DNA from: Caryophanales bacterium UBA1709
GTDB taxonomy: Bacteria; Bacillota_I; Bacilli_A; RFN20; UBA1709
Assembly: GCA_002317215.1 (NCBI GenBank)
Contig: DCJD01000017.1
Location: 22,568-50,754 of the forward strand
DNA length: 28,187 nucleotides
Direction of reading: 5' to 3'
Under the pieces are notes generated by a model. The model worked only from the letters and a program-made list of their open reading frames with translations, was not told where the DNA came from and ran no database searches. The position numbers and the translations under genes were made by a program. Numbering within the stretch: position 1 is the stretch's first letter; every line of letters begins with the position of its first letter. Of the stretch, positions 16,145 through 24,486 are shown one piece after another.

Positions 16145-16174
16145 AAATAATCGCAGATTATTCTGCGATTATTT
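16145..16174 (-). terminator. Terminator of the phosphoesterase-membrane protein operon
   Basis: AAATAATCGCAGA (16145-16157) and TCTGCGATTATTT (16162-16174) form a 13-bp stem around TTAT. The minus-strand tail is only moderately T-rich. It lies 8 nt after the stop of the membrane protein gene. Confidence 0.75.
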
Positions 16175-16182
16175 ATTATATT

Positions 16183-17043
16183 TTATCCTTTTCTTGCTCT
16201 AACAAATAAGCTTAATGACAATCCAATATTAATTAATGGACGAACAATTAAACTATCCATTGGCATACTAGCAAGTCTTTCTAAAGGAACAGCAGTAGAG
16301 ACTGCAGCAATCATTTTAGAATTAAATGCTCCAATACCAATAGTTGATAAACTAAATACTACTGCACAAATTAGTAATACTAAACTCAATACTTTAGCAT
16401 TTTTAATAACTTTTACTTCGACTAAATATAATATTGCAACTAATACAAATACTAAAGCAATGGATAAATAGAATGGTAAAGTAGTAAAGAATAAACGCCA
16501 AGTGATATAAATTGGCGAATACAAGAATGCTCCAAACTTATTTAATCCATAAATTAATATAAACCAAATAAATGCAGTATATATTCTATATATAAATGAT
16601 ACTTTTTTAGTATCTTTATCATCCTTAATAAGCTTAATACATTCTAATTTACCATATATAACTAAAACTAATATTATTAAATGGATGAATAACATAATTA
16701 AACCATAGCAAGGGAATATAAATCTTGATAAGAAAGATCCATATACAATAGTTCCTGTTAAACAACTACTAATAAATCCAATACTACTAAAAATCAAAAT
16801 AAGTGTAGAATATCTTTTAATTAAAGCTTTCTTATATGAATTATTTTTAATATATCTTCCATATCCTATGATAATTGCAATTATATCTAAGAATAATGTA
16901 AACATTGGGAATGTTGAGACAACATAAATACCTAATGCAGCATAATTAGATATATCACTCATTAATAAATTAACTGCAAAAAATCCAATAATTGATCCTA
17001 ATAAAGATAGAACTAATAAAATAATAAATTGTTTCTTTTTCAT
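16183..17043 (-). CDS. Polytopic membrane protein of unknown function
   Basis: I do not recognise this 286-residue protein. About eight hydrophobic segments of membrane-spanning length alternate with short basic loops. The largest loop (about residues 133-150) carries a charged KLIKDDKDTKK stretch that is probably cytoplasmic. No catalytic or transport signature is apparent. It starts 4 nt after the metallophosphoesterase stop with a GAGGA ribosome binding site, so the two are one operon and may act on the same envelope process. Confidence 0.85.
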   Translation of the reverse strand: MKKKQFIILLVLSLLGSIIGFFAVNLLMSDISNYAALGIYVVSTFPMFTLFLDIIAIIIGYGRYIKNNSYKKALIKRYSTLILIFSSIGFISSCLTGTIVYGSFLSRFIFPCYGLIMLFIHLIILVLVIYGKLECIKLIKDDKDTKKVSFIYRIYTAFIWFILIYGLNKFGAFLYSPIYITWRLFFTTLPFYLSIALVFVLVAILYLVEVKVIKNAKVLSLVLLICAVVFSLSTIGIGAFNSKMIAAVSTAVPLERLASMPMDSLIVRPLINIGLSLSLFVRARKG

Positions 17044-17047
17044 ATAT

Positions 17048-18076
17048 CTAATCCTCGTAATCGTGTCTTACTTGACTAAACTCTAAACCACTATTTTTGA
17101 TCTTACAAATAAGTGCTCCTATTTTGCCTTCTTCATAATAGATTCTATCTGTACTAGTAACACCATAACAGAAATAAATTCCATCATACTTAGCAACAAA
17201 ATCATTGGTGTGGTCATGACCAGCAAACATCGCTATAGTAGAGCCTTTTTCTTTAATTACATCATATAAACCAGAGTTATATTCTGGACAGCAAACTTTT
17301 TCTTTAATCTCACCAAATACTAATTCTACATTATCCTTTAAAACACCAGTTTTATTCTCTTCATCAAAATCAAAAATATAATTATATTCTGGTATCTCAA
17401 TATGATAGAACATCATTGATTCTACAACAGTTCCACCATTTAAATTAGTAGTGTAATCAACTAAATCTTTATACCAATTAATTTGATCTTCTTGAATGTA
17501 ATCATAGTACATATAAGCTTCATCTTTGAGTCCAAAATGATATCTGTTTGAATCAATTAGAATAATTTGTTTTTTAATTGTTTCTCCATCCATTAGATTA
17601 ATAGCAAAGTTAGCATTACCTGTTATATCATCATCTTGAATATCTTTAAAAATACAATAGCTTTCTTTACTATCATTTAATTTATTAAGATATCTTGTTA
17701 ACCATTCAATACTGAAATAACATTGTTCATCATGATTACCAAATGTAACTGTCCAAGGAATTTGCTTTGAATCAAAATAACTAAATAATTCTTTAGCAGT
17801 TCTTTTATCTGCAAAAGTGAATAAATCTCCTGTAACTACAACTAAATCTGTTCCATCTGCTTTTGCATCACTATATGTCTTATCTAAGAATCTATATTGT
17901 CTATCACGATCATCTTTATTAGACATATGCAAATCAGTTAACTGCATAATCTTAAAATCTTCTTTCCAATCCATCTTTAAAACGTATTCGCTTATATCAT
18001 GCTTTTTTCCTTTGCAACTTGCTAAAGTGAAACACGTAATTAATGACATGAAAAGAGCAAAAATCTTCTTTTTCAT
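17048..18076 (-). CDS. Lipoprotein calcineurin-like metallophosphoesterase
   Basis: The 342-residue protein starts with a lipoprotein signal: basic MKKK, a hydrophobic stretch, and the lipobox LASC with Cys21 as lipidation site. It is therefore anchored on the outer face of the membrane. The phosphoesterase core follows: Asp48-x-His50, Gly83-Asp84, GNHDE (113-117), a later His in FYHIEIPEY, and the terminal GHDH. These bind two metals and cleave phosphate esters in this family. The group resembles purple-acid-phosphatase-like secreted enzymes. AGGAGG lies before the ATG. It is divergent from the prepilin pair, across a gap of about 134 nt. The substrate is unknown. Confidence 0.9.
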   Translation of the reverse strand: MKKKIFALFMSLITCFTLASCKGKKHDISEYVLKMDWKEDFKIMQLTDLHMSNKDDRDRQYRFLDKTYSDAKADGTDLVVVTGDLFTFADKRTAKELFSYFDSKQIPWTVTFGNHDEQCYFSIEWLTRYLNKLNDSKESYCIFKDIQDDDITGNANFAINLMDGETIKKQIILIDSNRYHFGLKDEAYMYYDYIQEDQINWYKDLVDYTTNLNGGTVVESMMFYHIEIPEYNYIFDFDEENKTGVLKDNVELVFGEIKEKVCCPEYNSGLYDVIKEKGSTIAMFAGHDHTNDFVAKYDGIYFCYGVTSTDRIYYEEGKIGALICKIKNSGLEFSQVRHDYED

Positions 18077-18167
18077 ATTATCCTCCTATTATAAAAACTA
18101 CTTAACTACATCCTTATTATATATTTAAGTTTATAATTTCGCCATACATTATATGTCTTTTATTTTT

Positions 18168-18202
18168 TATAATTTAATATAAAATTATAAATAATAAGGA
18201 GG
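18168..18202 (+). promoter_or_regulatory. Candidate -10 and strong ribosome binding site of the prepilin operon
   Basis: TATAAT at 18168-18173 is followed by AAGGAGG at 18196-18202, eight bases before the ATG. The ribosome binding site is among the best in the window and suggests high expression. No clear -35 is visible in this AT-only stretch. Confidence 0.5.
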
Positions 18203-18210
18203 TTTTTCAT

Positions 18211-19866
18211 ATGAAAAAACTTTATAAGAAAGCTTTTACTCTTGTTGAATTACTCGTAGTAATCGCTATTTTAGGTGTTTTAGCAGCAGTTGGTGTTGTA
18301 AGTTATACATCTCTTACTGAAAAAGCACGTAAATCAAACGATGAAAATATTGTTGCTCAAATGAACGTTATTTTAGGAGCATCAATCTTAGACGATACTT
18401 CGACTTGCGAAAAAGTATTTGACTACTTAGAAAATAATGATGTTGATTTTACAAATCTAAAAGCAAGTTCTAAAAATGCAATATTTGGATATGACCATTC
18501 TACAAAACAAATAGGTCTATATGCAAAAGATACAAGAAAGTTAACTTATCCATCTAATGCTAAGACTGGACTAGTTGCCGCTTCAGATGTTGTCTTCTTC
18601 TGTAGTGAAAGTGATGATATTAATCAATCATATCCAGTATTTATCGTTGATAATTTTAGTGATAATATCACATTTACTTCACCAACGAACTTATATGTTG
18701 CTAGTGGTAAGAAAATTAACTCTACTGTAACTTATAATTATGCTGGAAATGCTATAAATAAAGATAGTATAACTATTGAAGGTGCAATTGAGACATTAAC
18801 ATTAAATACACCTAACACATTAGTTAAATTTGATGGAACATATAACACATTAAACAATGGTTCTTATGCTATATATAAACCTAATGCTACTATGATTGTT
18901 TTAAAACATGACGTAACAGCAACCAGTTCTGATTTAGAAAGAGTATGCATTGTTGATGGGCAAGTTAAAGGTTCATCATATGCATTTAACGATGCAGACT
19001 TTGATTTCTTAAGTGGTATTTGTGATCAAACAGTTGGAACTGATGTATTTGTTAAATTACCTCAATACTCTTATTACAGAAGTATTAGTGATAATCTTGA
19101 AACAATTTATATTGGAGAAACAAACTGTTCACCAGTTGTTTCAATACATCCTGCATTTACTAGATATGTTGGTAGTAGCTTAACCAATATTGAAGCATTA
19201 TATGTTGGAAAATATGAAGCTACATTAACAAGTGGTGTGCCTATGTCTACATCAACGACATTTGGGTCTAGTGGTTCAAAATTAGCAGTATGGAGAACTG
19301 CTGCTCAAAACAAAGGAACAAATACGCATGAATATGGTTTAATCGATTATAAAACTGTTTCAGTTATTCAATTCTTGGGCATGGCAAAATACGCAACATT
19401 AAATCTTGGTGTAGATGTATTTGGATTTAGCCTCATTTCTGGCGGTATAATGGAAATGTGCGACGGTATCTACTATAGCGGAACTTCAATATATTATGGT
19501 CAAGAGGGAAGTTACGATGATTACAGTAAATACGCAGCAATTTCGGATTCTATTGACGTATTTAATGGAAACACAAGCTGCAAATCCTGTTATATAACAG
19601 AAGTATCATATGACGAGAATCAAAGTTGGTTAATGTTCCCTGTTAAAACCGCACTAGGACAATCTAGTGATAAAAACTATTGTGACTGGGCAAAAATTGT
19701 TGATCATGGAACTAGTAAAGGATTGATAACTTGGGGCGGTTATAAAGGTGACTATCCTTATCAAGCGTGTGGTTTGTTTAATATCGTCGGCGATGATGTA
19801 ATTGGCGGCGGCAACGATGGTTTTGGTGGATACTATGGAACTCGTATCATCTATATTCCTCAATAA
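18211..19866 (+). CDS. Prepilin-anchored protein with C-type-lectin/FGE-like C-terminal domain
   Basis: The 551-residue protein begins with a class III prepilin signal. KKLYKKA is followed by FTLVELLVVIAIL; cleavage should fall between Ala8 and Phe9, with Glu13 as the conserved +5 residue. A pilin-like helix runs to about residue 55. Residues 60-275 are a beta-rich region I do not recognise. Residues about 280-551 resemble the C-type-lectin/formylglycine-generating-enzyme fold of phage and DGR target proteins: IEALYVGKYEATL, then LIDYKTVSVIQFLGMAKYAT, SWLMFP, then the GG...CGLFNI...GTRIIYIP ending. The last 45 codons (about 19729-19863) are rich in Gly, Asp and Tyr and visibly richer in GC. 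The fold is inferred from pattern memory, not from a search. Gene two of the operon follows by 5 nt. Confidence 0.85.
   Translation: MKKLYKKAFTLVELLVVIAILGVLAAVGVVSYTSLTEKARKSNDENIVAQMNVILGASILDDTSTCEKVFDYLENNDVDFTNLKASSKNAIFGYDHSTKQIGLYAKDTRKLTYPSNAKTGLVAASDVVFFCSESDDINQSYPVFIVDNFSDNITFTSPTNLYVASGKKINSTVTYNYAGNAINKDSITIEGAIETLTLNTPNTLVKFDGTYNTLNNGSYAIYKPNATMIVLKHDVTATSSDLERVCIVDGQVKGSSYAFNDADFDFLSGICDQTVGTDVFVKLPQYSYYRSISDNLETIYIGETNCSPVVSIHPAFTRYVGSSLTNIEALYVGKYEATLTSGVPMSTSTTFGSSGSKLAVWRTAAQNKGTNTHEYGLIDYKTVSVIQFLGMAKYATLNLGVDVFGFSLISGGIMEMCDGIYYSGTSIYYGQEGSYDDYSKYAAISDSIDVFNGNTSCKSCYITEVSYDENQSWLMFPVKTALGQSSDKNYCDWAKIVDHGTSKGLITWGGYKGDYPYQACGLFNIVGDDVIGGGNDGFGGYYGTRIIYIPQ
19729..19863 (+). 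other. Possible variable region of a diversity-generating retroelement target
   Basis: Codons for residues 507-551 end the C-type-lectin-like domain. Many are NNY codons for Gly, Asp, Tyr, Val and Ile, which are reachable from AAY by adenine substitution. About 50 of the 120 bases at 19741-19860 are G or C, well above neighbouring AT-rich genes. No matching template repeat or reverse transcriptase is visible in this window. Confidence 0.4.
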
Positions 19867-19871
19867 GAAAT

Positions 19872-21323
19872 ATGAATAAACTAATTAAAAAGGCATTCAC
19901 TTTAGTTGAATTGCTTGTAGTTATAGCAATACTTGCAGTATTAGCAAGTGTTGGTGTAGTATCATATACATCTTTTATAGATAAAGCTCATAACACAGCA
20001 CAAAATACATTATTAACTCAAATGAATACTTTAATACAAGCTAATGGACAAAAGTTTTCATCTTCTAAAAAAGCATTTGAATTCTTAAATGAAAACGGTG
20101 TAAGTAATGACAAAATTAATGATGTAGCTGATGGATATAAATATTTCTATAATAGAACTAAAAATAAAATTGAATTAATTAATTTAAAAGAAGAAGTTAA
20201 TAGTGAGATTATTGATGATTCATTTAATACAGGCTTTGGTGTGTATACTGATAATTCCCATCAAGGTAATATGGGTTATTATTCATTTACCGCCTCAACA
20301 ACTTATACTTATCAATTTATTGATTCTTCTAACATAGTTCACACTGGTGATACTGTTACTGAATTTAATACAATAAGATATTGGCTACATGTTCCTTATA
20401 ATTATAAAGAATATAAAGAATATCCAATCTTAACTTTCTTACATGGAACTAATCAATCCTTATATGTTCAATGTAATGAATCAACTGGATTTTCTACTCC
20501 TCTATCTAACTATGTAAATGCAAAAACAAGAAGCATGCAAATGTTATCTGCTCCTGGATATACTAATGCTGGACATGGTAATGCTGTTTGGAGTAATTTA
20601 TATGATGATGGAAGTATAGTAACGGTCGGGGGAGGAACTACTGATAACTGTTTCTTAACTGAATTATTAAAAGATATCAAACAAAACGAATCATTAGATT
20701 GCTTCATTGTAATCCTACAATTCAACGATGAAATGTGGTGGGAAAATAGAGGGGCATATGAAGTTGATGATGTAACTTGTCGATCACTTGATATTCTAAA
20801 CTCTCATAGAGCAGGCTATGGAAATGATATGAACGATGGTAAATACTATCGTTATACATATTCTGCCAGTCAACTAGGAACTAATGTTTGGTTCCAATTA
20901 TTAGATAAACTTTATACAAAATTAACTAATATGTATAGTATCAATACTGATAGACAATATTTATTAGGATTTAGCTTAGGTGGACTTGGTGCATTCGATA
21001 TGCTCTCACATTATCCAGATCGATTTGCTGCTGTAGTTCCAATAGCTGCTGCTAGTTCAGATCCTTCAATTGCAAATGTATCAAGAATAACTAATACAAG
21101 AGTTTATTATTTACATGGCGCTAATGATGGATGGGTTTCTAACAAAATGGGTAAAGCATTTATAGATGCAATGGTAGAATGTGGTAGAGATGCTAACGAT
21201 GCTAAGTTTGCAACAGTTAGTGGATATGGACACACTAATACTCATCTAGCTAATAAAACTGCTAATATGGTTGGTGGTTACTATGATGTTAGAGATTTCT
21301 TGTTCAATACAGTAAAAGCTTAA
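19872..21323 (+). CDS. Prepilin-anchored alpha/beta-hydrolase esterase
   Basis: The 483-residue protein has almost the same prepilin leader as the gene before it: KKA then FTLVELLVVIAIL, with probable cleavage after Ala8 and Glu at +5. A pilin-like linker runs to about 120. Residues about 165-480 form an alpha/beta-hydrolase of the esterase-D/feruloyl-esterase or PHB-depolymerase type. LTFLHGTNQ is the oxyanion region and GFSLGG holds nucleophile Ser368. HGANDGWV gives Asp419, and GYGHTNTH gives His454. This suggests a secreted esterase held on a pseudopilus or the membrane. It starts 5 nt after the first prepilin gene with a weak ribosome binding site, so translation is likely coupled. The ester substrate is unknown. 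Confidence 0.9.
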   Translation: MNKLIKKAFTLVELLVVIAILAVLASVGVVSYTSFIDKAHNTAQNTLLTQMNTLIQANGQKFSSSKKAFEFLNENGVSNDKINDVADGYKYFYNRTKNKIELINLKEEVNSEIIDDSFNTGFGVYTDNSHQGNMGYYSFTASTTYTYQFIDSSNIVHTGDTVTEFNTIRYWLHVPYNYKEYKEYPILTFLHGTNQSLYVQCNESTGFSTPLSNYVNAKTRSMQMLSAPGYTNAGHGNAVWSNLYDDGSIVTVGGGTTDNCFLTELLKDIKQNESLDCFIVILQFNDEMWWENRGAYEVDDVTCRSLDILNSHRAGYGNDMNDGKYYRYTYSASQLGTNVWFQLLDKLYTKLTNMYSINTDRQYLLGFSLGGLGAFDMLSHYPDRFAAVVPIAAASSDPSIANVSRITNTRVYYLHGANDGWVSNKMGKAFIDAMVECGRDANDAKFATVSGYGHTNTHLANKTANMVGGYYDVRDFLFNTVKA

Positions 21324-21332
21324 TAGAAAAAT

Positions 21333-21360
21333 AAAAATAGAACCGATTGGTTCTATTTTT
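21333..21360. terminator. Bidirectional terminator between the esterase gene and gpmI
   Basis: AAAAATAGAACC (21333-21344) pairs with GGTTCTATTTTT (21349-21360) around GATT, a 12-bp stem. Its last base is shared with the gpmI stop codon. T-rich tails are present on both strands. Confidence 0.88.
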
Positions 21361-22931
21361 TATTTAATCATTATCTTTTGATAAGTTTTTGGTATCTCTA
21401 TATCTAATAATTTTAAGATAGTTGGAGCAACATTGGATAGTCCAAGTTCTTCATCTATAAACTCATACTTTTTATCATCAACAATAATAAATGGTACTTT
21501 GTTTAAAGAATGGGCGGTTCTAACTACTATTTCTCCTTTTGAATTCTTTTCTAACATTTCATCAGCGTTACCATGATCAGCAGTTACTAACATAATATAA
21601 TTCTCTTTTATACATACATCTAATAGTTTTCCTAAGCATTCATCTAATGCTTCAAGTGATTTAATAGTAGCATCTAGATTACCAGTATGACCAACCATGT
21701 CCCCATTTGGATAATTAACTCTTAAGAATTGATATTGATGAGATTTTAAGGCTTCTATTAGTTTATTTGTTATCTCATAACATTTCATAGCTGGTTTTAA
21801 ATCAAAACTACAAGTATCTGAATCTATTTTTACATATGTTTCTAACTCTTCACTAAACTTATCAGTTCTATTACCATTCCAAAAATAAGTAACATGACCA
21901 TATTTTTGTGTTTCGCTAATCGCATATTCATTAATATTATTCTTAACTAATACTTCAGTTAAAGTATCATGAATTTCAGGAGGATTTACTAGATAATTTG
22001 TTGGAATATGTAAGTCGCCATCATACTCTAATAATCCCGCAAACATAACTTTAGGATTATAGTCTTTAATAAAATAATTAAAGTTTGGATCATTAAATGC
22101 CATTGATAATTCAATTGCTCTATCTCCCCTAAAATTAAATAATATAACACTATCATTATCATTCATTTTACCAATTGGCTCATCATTTTCTTTAATAACA
22201 AAACCTGGTAAATCTTGATCTATGATATTTGGTATTTCTTTACGATATGTTTCAATAGCTTCTTTAGCGCTATTAAAGCCTCTTCCTTCACCTTTAACAT
22301 GGATATTCCATCCCTTTTCAACCATCTTCCAATTAGCTTGATAGCGGTCCATTGTGATAACCATCCTTCCACCACCACTGGCTATTTGAGCGTCAAAATT
22401 AGAATCATTTAAATTATTTAATACATCTTCCAACTTACTAACATATAATAATGCACTAGTGCTAGGGACATCTCTTCCATCTAATAATATATGAATTCTA
22501 ACTTTTTTGACTCCTTCTTCTTTTGTTTTTTCTAGCATACTAAATAAATGATTAATATTACTATGAACATTACCATCACTTAATAATCCAATAAAATGTA
22601 AAGTAGAATTATTCTTTTTAACGTTCTCAATTAGTTTAATCCATGTATCTGATTTATATATCTTTTTTGATTCAATTGATTCATTAACAAGCTTTGAACC
22701 TTGCGAATATATTTGACCACACCCTAAAGCATTATGTCCTACTTCACTATTTCCCATATCACTATCACTAGGTAATCCAACAGCAAGTCCATGAGCTTTT
22801 AATGAAGTAGATGAAAAATTCTTTAACATATAATCTAAATAAGGAGTAGATGCTAAACTAACCGCATCTCCAAGATGAGTTTTAGATATTCCAACTCCAT
22901 CCATTACAACAAGTAATATTGGCTTATTCAT
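21360..22931 (-). CDS. gpmI: 2,3-bisphosphoglycerate-independent phosphoglycerate mutase
   Basis: This manganese enzyme interconverts 3- and 2-phosphoglycerate in glycolysis. With the start chosen here the protein has 523 residues. The phosphoryl-accepting Ser62 lies in DMGNSEVGHN and matches the Bacillus numbering. Metal motifs VMDGVG near the start and ADHGNADE near the C-terminus are intact. An ATG at 22946 would add five residues, but AAGGTGG sits inside that extension, five bases before the ATG at 22931, so I use 22931. It overlaps the upstream membrane protein gene by 8 nt. Confidence 0.97.
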   Translation of the reverse strand: MNKPILLVVMDGVGISKTHLGDAVSLASTPYLDYMLKNFSSTSLKAHGLAVGLPSDSDMGNSEVGHNALGCGQIYSQGSKLVNESIESKKIYKSDTWIKLIENVKKNNSTLHFIGLLSDGNVHSNINHLFSMLEKTKEEGVKKVRIHILLDGRDVPSTSALLYVSKLEDVLNNLNDSNFDAQIASGGGRMVITMDRYQANWKMVEKGWNIHVKGEGRGFNSAKEAIETYRKEIPNIIDQDLPGFVIKENDEPIGKMNDNDSVILFNFRGDRAIELSMAFNDPNFNYFIKDYNPKVMFAGLLEYDGDLHIPTNYLVNPPEIHDTLTEVLVKNNINEYAISETQKYGHVTYFWNGNRTDKFSEELETYVKIDSDTCSFDLKPAMKCYEITNKLIEALKSHQYQFLRVNYPNGDMVGHTGNLDATIKSLEALDECLGKLLDVCIKENYIMLVTADHGNADEMLEKNSKGEIVVRTAHSLNKVPFIIVDDKKYEFIDEELGLSNVAPTILKLLDIEIPKTYQKIMIK

Positions 22932-23484
22932 TAGTACCACCTTCATTATTCTTTAAACTAGCACCATAGCGGCATAATAAACCAATTAACATAATTAATA
23001 ATCCAGTTCCTAATGATGATTCAAATGATGTATAAGATAGTGTTGTATTAATATCTACTTTATAAAAATTTAATATAATTACTTCAACAATACTGCCAAT
23101 TATCATCCCAGCAAAAGGAATCCATATTGATTTAATACCAAGGTCAATTAGTTTATTAGCTCCAGTAGTTGTAAATGGTGTTCCTTCTTTTTTCTCTAAC
23201 TTAAAATATTTAATAGCATATTGACAAACAAACATACTACTAATACAACTTGCTAATCCTACAAAGCAAGCAGAAATAATAGCCCCATAAACCATATTAG
23301 AAGATGTTTCAATCTCCATTAGTATGGTTTTACCTTCTTCTATTTCAATATCACCAATTGCTGGTAACATAAATGCTCCAATCAAACATCCGCTTGCTCC
23401 AATTATCAAACAAACATAAACTATCTTTGTTATAGCACTTGCAAAATTCCATATAGCATTAATTCTCTTTAAATCCTTATTCAT
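22924..23484 (-). CDS. Four-helix membrane protein, possibly DUF2975-like
   Basis: The 186-residue protein has about four membrane helices (near residues 17-41, 66-92, 118-138 and 154-174). A charged loop holds EGTPFTTTGANKLIDLGIKS, and the last helix ends in LCRYGASLKNN. That arrangement, with a PFT motif after helix two and a YGA motif after helix four, resembles DUF2975 membrane proteins, but the match is from memory and weak. AAGGAG precedes the start. Overlap with gpmI shows co-transcription, with no functional link evident. Confidence 0.8.
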   Translation of the reverse strand: MNKDLKRINAIWNFASAITKIVYVCLIIGASGCLIGAFMLPAIGDIEIEEGKTILMEIETSSNMVYGAIISACFVGLASCISSMFVCQYAIKYFKLEKKEGTPFTTTGANKLIDLGIKSIWIPFAGMIIGSIVEVIILNFYKVDINTTLSYTSFESSLGTGLLIMLIGLLCRYGASLKNNEGGTNE

Positions 23485-23509
23485 AAATTACTCCTTAATA
23501 TACATATAA

Positions 23510-23515
23510 ATTATA
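23510..23515 (-). promoter_or_regulatory. Candidate -10 element for the membrane protein-gpmI operon
   Basis: TATAAT on the minus strand lies about 25 nt before the start codon. It overlaps the putative -35 region of the divergent mgsA promoter, so the two promoters may exclude each other. Confidence 0.4.
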
Positions 23516-23540
23516 CATTCTATTTTAAATAATATATAAT
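23512..23540 (+). promoter_or_regulatory. Promoter of mgsA
   Basis: TATACA (23512-23517, four of six -35 matches) is spaced by 17 nt from a perfect TATAAT at 23535-23540. AAAGGAGG at 23553-23560 is a strong ribosome binding site for the ATG at 23568. Confidence 0.5.
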
Positions 23541-23567
23541 ATTATTGAAAATAAAGGAGGAAAACAT

Positions 23568-23963
23568 ATGCGTATTGCCTTAATTGCTCACGATAAAAAG
23601 AAACCTGAAATGATTGAACTTGCGATTAAATATAAAGATATATTAGCTAAGCATGAATTATATGCTACTGGAACTACTGGTACTTTAGTAATGGGAGAAA
23701 CCGGATTAAAAATAAATAGATTAAAATCTGGTCCATTAGGTGGAGATCAACAAATAGGATCTATGATTGCAGACAGTCAATTAGATCTAGTAATATTCTT
23801 AAGGGATCCATTAACTGCACAACCTCATGAACCTGATGTTTCTGCTTTACTTAGATTATGTGACGTTACAAATATTCCACTAGCAACAAATATAACTAGT
23901 TCTGATATAATGATTAAAGCCTTAGAGAATGGCGAGATTGAATGTCGTAAGATAAAAAAATAA
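23568..23963 (+). CDS. mgsA: Methylglyoxal synthase
   Basis: It converts dihydroxyacetone phosphate to methylglyoxal and phosphate, a bypass that releases phosphate when sugar phosphates build up. The 131-residue protein is a minimal version. Its catalytic and phosphate-binding residues align with E. coli at an offset of eleven: His8, Asp9, Asp60 in PLGGDQQIG (the catalytic Asp71 of E. coli), Asp80, His87 and Asp90. The TGTTGT phosphate loop lies near residues 34-39. It is a single-gene transcript with its own promoter and a terminator just after the stop. Confidence 0.97.
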   Translation: MRIALIAHDKKKPEMIELAIKYKDILAKHELYATGTTGTLVMGETGLKINRLKSGPLGGDQQIGSMIADSQLDLVIFLRDPLTAQPHEPDVSALLRLCDVTNIPLATNITSSDIMIKALENGEIECRKIKK

Positions 23964-23984
23964 TTCCAATTGGAATTATTTTTT
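23955..23984. terminator. Bidirectional terminator between mgsA and the second GNAT gene
   Basis: AAAAAATAATTCC (23955-23967) pairs with GGAATTATTTTTT (23972-23984) around AATT. The stops of both convergent genes lie within the stem region. Confidence 0.88.
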
Positions 23985-24470
23985 ATATATTTCATAATAA
24001 TCTAAGTCTTTTAATTCGTTATGATATTCTAATTCTTTTAGTCTTGTTTCTTTATAAATCATATTTGATTTAATCATTACTTTCTTACTAGCTTGATTAC
24101 CAATGAAATAAGAAGCTAGTATATGATCTATCTTAGTATTATTAAATATATGATCAATAAATACCGGTAATACTTGACTCATATATCCTTTATTCCAATA
24201 TTTACTACCGATTCCATATCCTATTTCTACTTCATGATCATTAATATATTCGCAGATTAATATAATGCCAATAAATGTATTATCTTTCTTTAATCGAATA
24301 GAATATAAGTCAGGATATTTTAATAGTTTATCAAAATCAAGTTCATTAATATTCTCACAGTATTTGCACATAAAAGTTTCTTGAACTTTTAAGTCATGAC
24401 TAATACATTCAAAATATCCAATCTTGTCATTACTATTTAATTTATCAATAATTAAATCTTTTGTTTCCAT
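23976..24470 (-). CDS. GNAT-family N-acetyltransferase, RimJ/RimL-like
   Basis: The 164-residue protein resembles the Acetyltransf_3 group, which acetylates ribosomal-protein N-termini, amines or antibiotics. It shows EIGYGIGSKYWNKGYMSQVL (about 81-100), the acetyl-CoA loop region, and GNQASKKVMIKSNM (about 124-137), the typical Asn/Ser motif of this group. The substrate is unknown. No ribosome binding site is present. TATTAT lies seven bases before the ATG, and the terminator of the preceding gene ends only 16 nt upstream, so a leaderless mRNA or read-through is likely. Confidence 0.87.
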   Translation of the reverse strand: METKDLIIDKLNSNDKIGYFECISHDLKVQETFMCKYCENINELDFDKLLKYPDLYSIRLKKDNTFIGIILICEYINDHEVEIGYGIGSKYWNKGYMSQVLPVFIDHIFNNTKIDHILASYFIGNQASKKVMIKSNMIYKETRLKELEYHNELKDLDYYEIYKK

Positions 24471-24486
24471 ATAATCTATAATAATA

